A stretch of 64,000 nucleotides of DNA from the NCBI GenBank assembly GCA_910575245.1, contig CAJTEN010000006.1, positions 124,001-188,000 of the forward strand, written 5' to 3'. The position numbers and the translations under genes were made by a program. Below are positions 8,217 through 16,685 of the stretch, piece by piece. The stretch's first letter is position 1. Each line of letters opens with the position of its first letter. The notes beneath the pieces were generated by a model. That model ran no database searches. It worked only from the letters and a program-made list of their open reading frames with translations, and was not told the DNA's origin. The stretch is from Clostridia bacterium (lineage in GTDB: Bacteria > Bacillota > Clostridia > Lachnospirales > Lachnospiraceae).

Positions 8217-9932
8217 TTAGTTGAGAACGTCAACCAGCTTCTTCAAAGCAGCAAGTGCCTCATCAGGCAGCTTGTCATATCCTTCCTTCTTCGTAGCGAA
8301 ATCTTCTACAGCTTTCACACGGGTTTCCATAGCGCTCTTAAGCTGTGCCTTATAATCAGCATCGCCCAGATCTGCCTTGAAGTTCTTGAAGCCGTCTGTC
8401 TGGCCGTCCCATGTGTTCATGATCTCGATATCCTCGAAAGGTCCCCACTGCTCGAACTGAGCCTTGCCTTCTACGATAGTCTCAAGGATTCCGAGAGTAT
8501 CTGCAGGTTTAACCTTCTCACCCATGAAATCACCTGTATTAACGATATAGCAAGCTACGTTCTTCTCTTCTACCAGTTTCTTGAACTTATCATAGTCGTT
8601 AACAAGCGGATAGGTCCTGAACGGGTTAGCATAAGGAACGATACGGATCGCATTCAGGTCTGTACCTGCTGCAACACGCTCAGCGGTAGATGTCTTGGTT
8701 GCCAGTGTAGCACCCATAACAGATGCAAGCGCTGCACCTTTCAGCTTAACTACCGGCGGGATTGTAGGATCTTTCATGATCCAGAAGATTGCATTAACAG
8801 GCGCATCGATCTTATCTACACGGTTAGGAGACCATAATTTAGACTTGATCGCACGGCCGTTACCATTTCTGATATCCTCTGTAACAAGCTGGATCTTGCC
8901 TTCGCTGTCCATTGTACAGGAGCAGTTCTGTGCAGATAACAGATATTCATTATCAGGACATCCTGTCGGATAATCTGCTGTCTTATCAAAGTAAGTCGGC
9001 TCAAGCGCTACAGATGCACAGGTATCTGTGTTGATGATGAACGCATCGTCATGAAGTACCTTAATCTCATATTTGCCGCCATGCTTAGCATGTGTCAATG
9101 TGGATTTACCGGAACCAGACAGACCGTATACGGATGCAACGAACTTGGAGCCGTCCTTTAACAGGTACTCCTTCTGTCCGCCGTGGCAGGATGCATAACC
9201 GTTTCTGTTAGCAAGCGCCCATGCCATGGTCAGTGTACCCTTCTTGTGCTCACCGAAATATTTCATACCAAGAATTGCTGCGCAGTTCTCGTTGGTATCG
9301 AAATAGCAAAGCGTAAGAGGATCACTTAAGCAGCTGTAGTCCACATCAGGAGCCTCATGAGGAGCCCACTGAGGATCGGAGAAGATATAGATATCCGGTT
9401 CATTGCCGTCTCCTACCGGTTTGGATTTCTTGTACATCTTAACATATTCGTCAGACATGTACTGGAAATTGATCATCCAGTTGTAAAGCAGGTTCTCTTC
9501 TCCTTCCGGAATCAGAAGATGTGCCTTGGCCATGAACTCAGGATCCAGGCCTACGAAGCACTCTGCATGATACATTGTCTTCCAGCGTGTCTCATAGATG
9601 GCATCCATAACAACTTTATCAAGCTTCGCCGCATCAACACCAGGTTCACCCTTGATACGGCGTGCTGCCGCATAACGGCCTGTTACGGCACCGTCATTGA
9701 ACAGAAGAACTTTCGCATCTGCCGGAAGTCCGAATGTCTCGCCATCCTTAACCGGCATATCCGTTACAACTGTACCGGGCGAATTTTTAGCCAGTTCATA
9801 AGCTTCTCTTAAGGTGTTAACTTTCACTACGTTGTTTCCGTAGAAAGCTGCCTCGATAATGGAACGTGTCTTGGAAAAACCAACCTTACCGGCGCCAATC
9901 TCGGAAACGGGATAATACGCTTTTGTTGCCAT
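8217..9932 (-). CDS. pckA: Phosphoenolpyruvate carboxykinase (ATP)
   Basis: This 571-residue cytoplasmic enzyme interconverts oxaloacetate and PEP with ATP/ADP. The P-loop GLSGSGKST lies near residues 268-277 and the second nucleotide/metal motif LHDDAFIIN near 295. A late KTSTAERVAAGTD region matches the adenine-binding part of ATP-type PEPCK. The N-terminal region differs from E. coli Pck, as in other Lachnospiraceae enzymes. In anaerobic gut Firmicutes the enzyme often runs towards oxaloacetate and conserves ATP; direction cannot be read from sequence. AAGGAGGAGAATATAAT precedes the ATG. The gene has its own promoter and terminator, so it is monocistronic, and is divergent from citrate synthase. 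Confidence 0.95.
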   Translation of the reverse strand: MATKAYYPVSEIGAGKVGFSKTRSIIEAAFYGNNVVKVNTLREAYELAKNSPGTVVTDMPVKDGETFGLPADAKVLLFNDGAVTGRYAAARRIKGEPGVDAAKLDKVVMDAIYETRWKTMYHAECFVGLDPEFMAKAHLLIPEGEENLLYNWMINFQYMSDEYVKMYKKSKPVGDGNEPDIYIFSDPQWAPHEAPDVDYSCLSDPLTLCYFDTNENCAAILGMKYFGEHKKGTLTMAWALANRNGYASCHGGQKEYLLKDGSKFVASVYGLSGSGKSTLTHAKHGGKYEIKVLHDDAFIINTDTCASVALEPTYFDKTADYPTGCPDNEYLLSAQNCSCTMDSEGKIQLVTEDIRNGNGRAIKSKLWSPNRVDKIDAPVNAIFWIMKDPTIPPVVKLKGAALASVMGATLATKTSTAERVAAGTDLNAIRIVPYANPFRTYPLVNDYDKFKKLVEEKNVACYIVNTGDFMGEKVKPADTLGILETIVEGKAQFEQWGPFEDIEIMNTWDGQTDGFKNFKADLGDADYKAQLKSAMETRVKAVEDFATKKEGYDKLPDEALAALKKLVDVLN

Positions 9933-10028
9933 ATTATATTCTCCTCCTTAAAATTGTATTATTGAACGAAAGACTATAGATCTTCCGTCGCCTTCCTTCT
10001 ATGTACAGTGTGTCCGTACATCGCTCTA

Positions 10029-10057
10029 ATTATCTCAAAATCGTCTATAAAAGTCAA
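10029..10057 (-). promoter_or_regulatory. Promoter of pckA
   Basis: TTGACT (10052-10057) and GATAAT (10029-10034) on the minus strand are separated by 17 nt. The predicted leader is about 90 nt and contains a small hairpin (ATGTAC near 10001 with GTACAT near 10016-10021). Confidence 0.8.
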
Positions 10058-10111
10058 TAATGAAATTCCCATAAATTCACATCTGAAAACATTTTTATCT
10101 TTCCAAAAAAA

Positions 10112-10138
10112 TTGTGAATATTGTTAAATATTTGTTAA
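10112..10138. promoter_or_regulatory. Three phased TTGTNAA repeats between pckA and citrate synthase
   Basis: TTGTGAA (10112), TTGTTAA (10121) and TTGTTAA (10132) recur at 9- and 11-bp steps, about one helical turn, just upstream of the citrate synthase -35 region. TTGTTAA is also the half-site of Rex operators, but Rex sites are inverted and these are direct, so the regulator is not identified. Confidence 0.4.
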
Positions 10139-10152
10139 CTTAACGTTTTTTC

Positions 10153-10182
10153 TTGTGCCCGTCTTTTTGTTCATGCTATTAT
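10153..10182 (+). promoter_or_regulatory. Promoter of citrate synthase gene
   Basis: TTGTGC (10153-10158), an 18-nt spacer and TATTAT (10177-10182) precede the gene by about 45 nt. It is a moderate match to the sigma-A consensus. Confidence 0.6.
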
Positions 10183-10224
10183 AGTATAGATGTGAAACAA
10201 TATTTGCGAAAGGAGGTACACATC

Positions 10225-11595
10225 ATGGAACACAACACTTTTTCCGAAATTACACCTGAAATTATTCGACTTGCAGGTATGAGTGAGCAAGCCGGTATTA
10301 TAGATACCGATTTATTTACGAAATACGATGTTAAGCGTGGTCTCCGTGACTTGAACGGCAAGGGCGTCCTGGCCGGACTGACCAATATCTCCGACGTACG
10401 CGCCAGCAAAATCGTGGACGGCGTACAGGTTCCCACCCACGGGCGGCTTTTCTATCGTGGATACGATGTAAAGGACCTGGTAGAGGGATTCTCCGGTGAG
10501 AACCGTTTCGGCTTCGAGGAAATCACCTATCTTCTTCTTTTTGACAAGCTGCCGGATAAGAAAGAACTGGAACAGTTCGCACAGCTCCTCTCCGGCTACC
10601 GTTCTCTTCCCACCAGCTTCGTGCGCGATATTATTATGAAAGCGCCCAGCAACGACATGATGAACACACTGGCCAGGAGCGTACTTACCCTCTATTCCTA
10701 TGATGACAGGGCAGATGACACTTCCCTTCCCAATGTACTCAGACAGTGTCTGCAGCTGATTGCATTGTTCCCCATGCTGTCCATCTACGGTTATCAGGCT
10801 TACAGCCATTATCATAACGGCGAGAGTCTCTACATCCATCAGCCGCAGACCGAATTGTCCACTGCCGAAAATATCTTACATATTCTGCGGCCTGACAGCC
10901 GCTACACGCCTCTTGAGGCGAAGATTCTGGATATTGCCCTGATCCTTCATATGGAACATGGCGGCGGTAATAACTCCAGTTTCACCACTCATGTAGTCAC
11001 GTCCTCCCTGACAGATACTTATTCCGTTATCGCCGCTGCCATCGGCTCCCTGAAAGGACCCAGACATGGCGGCGCCAATATCAAGGTAGTGCAGATGTTT
11101 GCAGAGATGAAGAGCAAGATATCCGACTGGACCAACGAAGGCGAGGTGGCTGATTATCTCCTGAAGCTGCTGCACAAGGAGGCCTTCGACCATGCAGGGC
11201 TGATTTACGGTGTCGGACACGCCGTGTACTCCAAGTCAGATCCTCGTGCCGTTATTTTCAAATCCTTCGTTGAGAAGCTCTCCGAGGAAAAGGGGCTGCA
11301 TGACGAATTCGCACTCTATTCCATGGTGGAACGTCTTGCACCTGAAATTATTTCCAAAGAACGTCCTATTTATAAAGGCGTCAGCGTAAATGTGGATTTC
11401 TATTCCGGATTTGTATATGACATGCTGAATCTGCCTATCGAGCTCTATACGCCGATCTTCGCTATCGCAAGAATCGTCGGCTGGAGCGCTCACCGCATGG
11501 AAGAGCTTGCTAACAACGGTAAGATCATCAGACCTGCCTACAAGACCATTTGTACCGACAGAGATTATATTAAGATAAACGAAAGAGACGCCTGA
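10225..11595 (+). CDS. citZ: Citrate synthase
   Basis: The 456-residue cytoplasmic enzyme condenses acetyl-CoA and oxaloacetate to citrate. The active-site set is visible: His in MEHGGGNNSS (about 244), His in YGVGHAVYSKSDPRA (about 330) and Asp in NVDFYSGFVYDML (about 390). SLKGPRHGGANIKV is the family substrate-binding segment. It is longer than the usual 370-430 residues because of an N-terminal extension of about 60 residues before GLRDLNGKGVLAGLT. AAAGGAGG stands 7-8 nt before the ATG at 10225; the frame is open further upstream but without a ribosome-binding site. In a fermenting organism the enzyme probably serves glutamate synthesis through a partial TCA route. Confidence 0.95.
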   Translation: MEHNTFSEITPEIIRLAGMSEQAGIIDTDLFTKYDVKRGLRDLNGKGVLAGLTNISDVRASKIVDGVQVPTHGRLFYRGYDVKDLVEGFSGENRFGFEEITYLLLFDKLPDKKELEQFAQLLSGYRSLPTSFVRDIIMKAPSNDMMNTLARSVLTLYSYDDRADDTSLPNVLRQCLQLIALFPMLSIYGYQAYSHYHNGESLYIHQPQTELSTAENILHILRPDSRYTPLEAKILDIALILHMEHGGGNNSSFTTHVVTSSLTDTYSVIAAAIGSLKGPRHGGANIKVVQMFAEMKSKISDWTNEGEVADYLLKLLHKEAFDHAGLIYGVGHAVYSKSDPRAVIFKSFVEKLSEEKGLHDEFALYSMVERLAPEIISKERPIYKGVSVNVDFYSGFVYDMLNLPIELYTPIFAIARIVGWSAHRMEELANNGKIIRPAYKTICTDRDYIKINERDA

Positions 11596-11609
11596 GAGGC
11601 GTCTCTTTC
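11581..11609. terminator. Bidirectional terminator, includes the citrate synthase stop codon
   Basis: GAAAGAGACGCCT and AGGCGTCTCTTTC form a perfect 13-bp stem with a 3-nt loop. The TGA stop (11593-11595) is inside the hairpin. It separates citrate synthase from the convergent membrane-protein gene and can serve both. Confidence 0.85.
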
Positions 11610-11611
11610 CA

Positions 11612-11989
11612 TCATTTCTTATGTTTGTCTTTCTTCTGCACCTGCAGGAAGCGTTTCTTCCCTTGCAGGTAAGCCGCCGTATAGACGGCCATTGCCGCCA
11701 GGATCATGGCAATCCCGATCCATGTCAATACCGGCAAGCCAAGATACCAGTCATTCACCATCTGCATAATACCGGCAAGGATAATTATAATACCAGCCAG
11801 AACAATTCTCTTGTACATATATACGATGAATCCCGCTTTATCCCTGATGTCATTCTCATTCATGTCTTTGCCGAGCATAATATTGCCTGCCACATCGCCC
11901 TTCGTCTTCGCCCTCCGCGCTGTACAGATCATATACACTCCGCTCAACACAAACATGACATCTATCATTCCGCCTGCTCCGGATCCCAT
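11612..11989 (-). CDS. Small membrane protein of unknown function
   Basis: The 125-residue protein has three hydrophobic segments: MIDVMFVLSGVYMI (about 8-22), RIVLAGIIIILAGIM (about 62-77) and LTWIGIAMILAAMAVYTAAY (about 88-108), with a Lys-rich cytoplasmic tail KKDKHKK. Nothing assigns a function. Its ATG lies 5 nt after the stop codon of a decayed response-regulator reading frame, whose last codons (GAGGAG) serve as its ribosome-binding site. This suggests the two were once translationally coupled. It ends just before the citrate synthase terminator. Confidence 0.7.
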   Translation of the reverse strand: MGSGAGGMIDVMFVLSGVYMICTARRAKTKGDVAGNIMLGKDMNENDIRDKAGFIVYMYKRIVLAGIIIILAGIMQMVNDWYLGLPVLTWIGIAMILAAMAVYTAAYLQGKKRFLQVQKKDKHKK

Positions 11990-11994
11990 GCCCT

Positions 11995-12196
11995 CTACTC
12001 CTCTGTTCTTAATACCGCCTCAATCCTGTCCGGCAGCATCTGCGGTCCAACCAGCTTCCTGATAAATCCGGCAGCCCCCGGCTCAATACTGCGCTCTTCA
12101 CTCTCCTGCCCGTCTGCTGTCAAAAGAATAACCGGAAGCACGGCTTCAAGACGCCAGAGAGCATTTCAGATTGGTTGACACGTCATCAACTAACAT
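11995..12196 (-). pseudogene. Remnant of a response-regulator receiver domain
   Basis: The remnant begins MLVDDVSTNLK, the typical acidic-pocket start of a CheY-like receiver domain, and soon hits TGA. A second frame then reads VLPVILLTADGQESEE, GAAGFIRKLVGPQMLPDRI and EAVLRTEE up to the stop at 11995. These are beta4, the conserved T/A switch, the beta5 Lys (RK) and helix 5 of the same domain. The middle, with the phosphorylated Asp, is missing, so this is an internal deletion with frameshift. It lies directly upstream of the small membrane protein and just after thrC. Confidence 0.8.
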
Positions 12197-12209
12197 AATA
12201 TCTTTATAT

Positions 12210-13703
12210 TTATGCATCGACTCCCAGAAAGTGTTTTATAACCGCCTTCATTTCTGTCTTGTCACATACGTTGTCATGAACTACCGGCGCCGTCCTGATC
12301 TCTGTGATTGCATTCGGCACCTCTACATTACCGATTCTGGAAAGCTCATCTGCCAGCTCGAAATCGGACATTGTATCATATTTACTGTCAATCGCATTCA
12401 TCACATTTCTCGTGAATTTAAAAGGGCTTGCCGTGGACGCAATCACCGTCACTGTCTTGTCCTTCGTATCTGCCACATATTTCTGATATACGGCACTGGC
12501 AACTGCCGTGTGTGTATCCAGTATGTATCCCGTATTCTCATACACAGCCCGGATCCGCGCTGCAGTTTCTTCCTCACCGGCATAATTGCCATAGAAATCA
12601 GCAAGCTGCTCTCTCATCTGTTCTGTGATCTCATAAGAACCTGTACGGGCCAGTGAATTCATCAATTCAGCATTCTTAGATACATCCTCTCCGGCAATGC
12701 GGTAGATCAGGCGCTCCAGGTTACTGGAAATGAGAATATCCATCGAAGGAGAACTGGTCAGCACAAACTCACGGTTGCGGTCATACCTGCCCGTCGTAAA
12801 GAAATCATACAATACTTTGTTCTCATTGGATGCACAGATCAGCCTGCCGATCGGAACTCCCATCTGTTTTGCATAAAATGCAGCCAGAATATTTCCGAAA
12901 TTACCGGTAGGAACTACCACGTTCATTCTCTCTCCGTCTGAGAGCTTGTCCTCCTCCAGCAGCTTCGCGTAGGCATATACATAATATACTACCTGGGGTA
13001 CCAGACGCCCTATATTGATCGAATTGGCTGAGGAAAACTGCAATCCGGCTGCCGCCAGCTCTTTTGCCAGTTCTCGGTCATTAAACAGCTCCTTGACGCC
13101 TGCCTGGGCATCATCAAAATTCCCGTGTATACCGACTACAAAAGTATTGTCACCCTTCTGCGTCACCATCTGCTTCTCCTGAATGGGACTCACACCGTTC
13201 TTCGGATAGAACACAATGATCTTCGTGCCTTCCACCCCGGCAAATCCTGCCAGTGCCGCCTTTCCGGTATCCCCCGAAGTAGCCGTCAATATCACGATCT
13301 CATTCTCCACATGGTTCTTCTTTGCGGAAGTGATCATCAAATGCGGCAGAATCGACAATGCCATATCCTTAAATGCAATCGTCGCACCATGGAACAGTTC
13401 CAGATAATATGTACCCTCTGCTTCCACGATCGGCGCAATCACATCTGTATCAAATTTAGAATCATACGCCCGCCTAATGCAATTCTTTAACTCTTCCTCC
13501 GTAAAGTCTGTCAGAAACAGCTTCATCACCTCATAGGCAACCTCCTGATAAGATCTGCCTGTCAGCTCCCGCATAGAGCAGGTAAGCGCCGGAATATGAT
13601 CCGGGACAAACAGGCCCCCGTCATCCGCCAGACCTTTCAAAATTGCCTGGGAAGCAGTCATCTTCTTCTCACTGTTCCTTGTGCTGCTGTATAATATTTC
13701 CAT
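12210..13703 (-). CDS. thrC: Threonine synthase
   Basis: The 497-residue PLP enzyme converts O-phosphohomoserine to threonine, the last step of threonine synthesis. The internal-aldimine Lys is in FHGATIAFKDMA (Lys112). The phosphate-binding ATSGDTGKAALAGF loop follows at about 141-154, and the N terminus MEILYSSTRN with TASQAILKGLADDGGLFVP is that of the long bacterial ThrC class. Length is normal. The ribosome-binding site is weak (AAAGG well upstream of the ATG). The gene stands alone behind its own promoter and ends just before the response-regulator remnant. Confidence 0.96.
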   Translation of the reverse strand: MEILYSSTRNSEKKMTASQAILKGLADDGGLFVPDHIPALTCSMRELTGRSYQEVAYEVMKLFLTDFTEEELKNCIRRAYDSKFDTDVIAPIVEAEGTYYLELFHGATIAFKDMALSILPHLMITSAKKNHVENEIVILTATSGDTGKAALAGFAGVEGTKIIVFYPKNGVSPIQEKQMVTQKGDNTFVVGIHGNFDDAQAGVKELFNDRELAKELAAAGLQFSSANSINIGRLVPQVVYYVYAYAKLLEEDKLSDGERMNVVVPTGNFGNILAAFYAKQMGVPIGRLICASNENKVLYDFFTTGRYDRNREFVLTSSPSMDILISSNLERLIYRIAGEDVSKNAELMNSLARTGSYEITEQMREQLADFYGNYAGEEETAARIRAVYENTGYILDTHTAVASAVYQKYVADTKDKTVTVIASTASPFKFTRNVMNAIDSKYDTMSDFELADELSRIGNVEVPNAITEIRTAPVVHDNVCDKTEMKAVIKHFLGVDA

Positions 13704-13747
13704 TTTATCCGACCATGCCTTTCAACCATTTATGTTCTGTGCAGATT

Positions 13748-13776
13748 ATTGTAACATATAATCTGATATTACGCAA
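13748..13776 (-). promoter_or_regulatory. Promoter of thrC
   Basis: Minus-strand TTGCGT (13771-13776), 17 nt, TACAAT (13748-13753), about 40 nt before the thrC start. Confidence 0.7.
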
Positions 13777-13786
13777 CAATCCATAA

Positions 13787-14407
13787 TCATTGAAAGAATT
13801 CATGATGCCCATAAGCAAACAGCTTTGTCAAATGCCGGTCAAACCACTGCATCCTCTCAGAATCTACCTTCTCTCTGGCACAAAAATACAGAGCACCCTG
13901 GGAAATATCTTCGCCGTACAGGGCACGCTCCACTGCTTCTCTGGTATCCTCACTGATCCGGACACTCTGATATCTTCCGTCCACCGTCGGCGAGAACTGG
14001 GCTACCCCCTTCTCCCTCTGCATGACAACATCCACTACCGTATCAGGAAATTTCTCACTGTTTACTCTGTTTAATACCACATTTGCAACCAGAAGCTTTC
14101 CGTCCTGGTCTTCTCCGCCGGCCTCGGCTTCCACAATACGCTGCAGCGCCTCCAGATCCTTGTCCGACAATTGATACTTCATAGTCTGTTCCAGCACTTC
14201 ATAATCCACCACTCTCTGCCCGGATGAAACTGCAGAAATCATCTCCATAAAGCTCTTCTTATCCTCTGTCATGCTTTCACTCATATACTCCATCCGGAAT
14301 GCAGGCTTGGCCGCTATCCGGTTAATCTTAAGTTCCCTGGCACAAACACTTGAGGAAACAAGAACCATGCCCGCAAGAATAAACCGTGTTATATATTCCT
14401 TGTACAT
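13787..14407 (-). CDS. SleB-type cell wall hydrolase
   Basis: The 206-residue protein has an N-terminal signal or anchor segment (FILAGMVLVSSSVCA, about 9-23) and a C-terminal Hydrolase_2 (SleB) domain from about residue 78, with LEALQRIVEAEAGGEDQDGKL, containing the catalytic Glu (about 93-95), and VANVVLNRV. SleB domains are lytic transglycosylases that open spore-cortex or vegetative peptidoglycan. The protein lacks an N-terminal peptidoglycan-binding domain, so it is shorter than Bacillus SleB and more like CwlJ-sized clostridial forms. ATG 14407 follows GATGGAGGAAAA and leaves a proper signal peptide; an upstream in-frame start at 14482 would spoil it. Confidence 0.85.
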   Translation of the reverse strand: MYKEYITRFILAGMVLVSSSVCARELKINRIAAKPAFRMEYMSESMTEDKKSFMEMISAVSSGQRVVDYEVLEQTMKYQLSDKDLEALQRIVEAEAGGEDQDGKLLVANVVLNRVNSEKFPDTVVDVVMQREKGVAQFSPTVDGRYQSVRISEDTREAVERALYGEDISQGALYFCAREKVDSERMQWFDRHLTKLFAYGHHEFFQ

Positions 14408-14532
14408 TTTTCCTCCATCCTTATCAGGTCTTATCACATATAGGTGCCCATGCTGCCTCACCGTGAAAAGCAGGCACTCCAAACAATAATCTTTACTATT
14501 TTATACAGGAAACAGGAAAAATATTTCTGAAT

Positions 14533-14560
14533 TTGTTTTTTTTCTCAAAAATGGTACAAT
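14533..14560 (+). promoter_or_regulatory. Promoter of the AP2-domain gene
   Basis: TTGTTT (14533-14538), 16 nt, TACAAT (14555-14560), followed by AAAGGAGG and the ATG at 14583. The leader is only about 15 nt. Confidence 0.55.
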
Positions 14561-14582
14561 TATAACAAAGGAGGATAACCGT

Positions 14583-15380
14583 ATGGAACAACAGTTACCC
14601 GGCGTTTATACGGCAAAACGCAAAGATAACACCGTATATTACCGCGCCTCAATAACTTACCGCAATAAACATATAAGTCTGGGAAGTTACGACAATTCCC
14701 GCAATGCACATCTGGCATATACGCTGGCCTCCTCTCTGCTGGGAGATTCTTCCATTTCCTTAAACAGTTACGATGAAATGTCTGTTTTGCCATTCCCCAA
14801 ATGGGTCAGCCTGATCAATTTCCGGGACAACGGAATTTATTTTGCCACTCCGATTTATGTCCGCCCTAAATTTTTCTATTACTATTTTACATTGTCAGAC
14901 TTCTTTATCTTTGATCTCGATGATCTGTTTTACTATTCATCCCACCGGATCCTGCGCCGGGGCGGCCATTACTTTGTGGCAGACTACGGCATGCAGGTCA
15001 ATATCATGAATCGCTACGGTATCAAAAACTACGCCGTGGAAGGCAGGGATTACTGTTTTATTAATGGGAACAATCAGGATCTGCGCTACGAGAATATTAA
15101 GATCATTAACCGCTACAATGGCGTGACTGCCACAATTAAGAACGGTATTACACGATATGGGGTGAAAATACATGTAAAGGGAGATATTAAGGTCGGCAGC
15201 TATGCCTCCGAAGCAGAAGCTGCAATCGCATATAACAAAGCCGCCGATTTGCTCAAAAAAGCCGGCATAAACAAGGCCTACACTCCCAACTACCTGGAAG
15301 GAATGTCTCCCGCCGCTTATGCCGACTTATATAATAACGTTAAAATATCCTGCAGGATCAGAAACTATCGCTGTGAATAG
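14583..15380 (+). CDS. Protein with two AP2-like DNA-binding domains
   Basis: The 265-residue protein opens with GVYTAKRKDNTVYYRASITY and then HISLGSYDNSRNAHLAY (about 7-50), an AP2/ERF-type three-strand plus helix unit. A second one closes the protein: RYGVKIHVKGDIKVGSYAS and EAEAAIAYNKAADLLKKAG (about 190-235). Between them, DYCFINGNNQDLRYENIKII resembles the C-terminal part of an HNH-type homing endonuclease, but the HNH catalytic residues are not seen. Bacterial AP2 domains occur mostly in homing endonucleases, phage proteins and integrases. This may be a former mobile nuclease kept as a DNA-binding protein, but its role is unknown. Its stop overlaps the stop of the convergent GH25 gene by 16 bp. 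Confidence 0.75.
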   Translation: MEQQLPGVYTAKRKDNTVYYRASITYRNKHISLGSYDNSRNAHLAYTLASSLLGDSSISLNSYDEMSVLPFPKWVSLINFRDNGIYFATPIYVRPKFFYYYFTLSDFFIFDLDDLFYYSSHRILRRGGHYFVADYGMQVNIMNRYGIKNYAVEGRDYCFINGNNQDLRYENIKIINRYNGVTATIKNGITRYGVKIHVKGDIKVGSYASEAEAAIAYNKAADLLKKAGINKAYTPNYLEGMSPAAYADLYNNVKISCRIRNYRCE

Positions 15381-16543
15381 CCCACAAAGCAGATATTCAG
15401 ATTGGCCTCTCCGGTCACACCATTTAATACTCCGTCTGTGGAGTACTGCCACATGGTATACTGATAGGGATAATCCGGCAGATCTTCCTCCTGGACCAGC
15501 CATACATCATAGTCTTTCAGCCTTGCCAGGTCGATCTCTTTGATCAGCCACTCTTTGTCTCCGTATATCATAGGGACATAGCCCGCCGCCTTCACTCCCT
15601 CCAGAAAGGAAGTCGCAATGTTAGTCTTATCCTCTTTACTCAGCCCGTCTATCCTGGCCGCGTCGTTGGCCACAAATTCCATGTCGAAGGCAATCGGATA
15701 CCTGACCTGTGCCCGGTATGGCTCCAGATTCTGAATCACAAAGTTAACCTCCTCCACAGCCTCCTCCTGGGAAATCGCCTGTGAATAGAAATAAATCCCT
15801 ATATCAAGCCCGGCCGCTGCCGCGCCTTCTATATTCTTCTTGAAATTCTCATCTAATGTGATCTGTCCTGTATTGTACCCCCGTCCCCCAAGACGTATCA
15901 TCACATAATCCACTCCCGCAGCTTTTACGCTCGCAAAGTTAACATCCCCGTTCTGCCTGGAAATATCAACACCAACATAGGATATCTTCTTGCCGTTCTC
16001 CATGTAACGTTTCAGACCGGCCTTATCTTCCAATCCGGTAAGATTATAGGTGTTCTTCGTCAGAAAGGGATTGAGCATTACCCATTCTTCTGTGCCGTCT
16101 CTGTTAATGATCCGTGTATGTCTGCCGTCCGTAGACGGGTCGCTTTGCGCCTGGGCCGCTTCCTCTGCCTCACTCTGCGCTTTCCGTTCCTGCTCTTCCC
16201 TCTCTACCCGCTCCGCTTTCTCGGTAAAAGTGGACTTCTCCGTTCTTGCCGCTCCCTCACCGGGAATAGCCCCCTCTGTTTCTTCCTCTACCGGATACAT
16301 ATCCCAGAAATCCAGATCCTCGGCACGCAGCTTTTTCTCCGGTTCCTCCGCCTGTGCTTCTTCTTCCGCCGCCATCTCCTCCTGCTGCTGCAGCTCCTTC
16401 AGATATGTGCTGCCGCGGTTCTGCTTGTCATTGCTTTTCAGAATTGCAAATAAAAGGATCAGGACAAAGGCGGATACACCGACCACCATATAGACAACAG
16501 GAAGACCACTTCCCACCGGTTCCTCATCTCCCGGTAATCTCAT
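15365..16543 (-). CDS. Membrane-anchored GH25 muramidase
   Basis: About 392 residues. A short cytoplasmic start is followed by one transmembrane segment (LPVVYMVVGVSAFVLILLF, about 14-33). A long Glu/Ala/Gln-rich, probably coiled-coil linker follows (about 40-150). The C-terminal GH25 lysozyme domain starts at about residue 184, with YVGVDISRQNGDVNF, YVMIRLGGRGYNTG, IGIYFYSQAI, IAFDMEF and QYTMWQYSTDG. GH25 enzymes cut the MurNAc-GlcNAc bond; the Asp and Glu of DMEF and the DIS Asp are the catalytic-site residues. GGAGGTTTGTGT precedes the ATG at 16543; a further ATG at 16582 has no site. The type II topology puts the enzyme outside the membrane. Confidence 0.9.
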   Translation of the reverse strand: MRLPGDEEPVGSGLPVVYMVVGVSAFVLILLFAILKSNDKQNRGSTYLKELQQQEEMAAEEEAQAEEPEKKLRAEDLDFWDMYPVEEETEGAIPGEGAARTEKSTFTEKAERVEREEQERKAQSEAEEAAQAQSDPSTDGRHTRIINRDGTEEWVMLNPFLTKNTYNLTGLEDKAGLKRYMENGKKISYVGVDISRQNGDVNFASVKAAGVDYVMIRLGGRGYNTGQITLDENFKKNIEGAAAAGLDIGIYFYSQAISQEEAVEEVNFVIQNLEPYRAQVRYPIAFDMEFVANDAARIDGLSKEDKTNIATSFLEGVKAAGYVPMIYGDKEWLIKEIDLARLKDYDVWLVQEEDLPDYPYQYTMWQYSTDGVLNGVTGEANLNICFVGYSQR

Positions 16544-16685
16544 ACACAAACCTCCATCTGCCCGCAGTGAAATGCCTCTCACACTGCCATGCTTCGTAAG
16601 TTACCATGATTCCCCGCAACAGGGAGGCCTTCAGCCTCACTGTTGCGCATATCCGGCCATCCTAAATCGATACGGGTGGGCCGGA

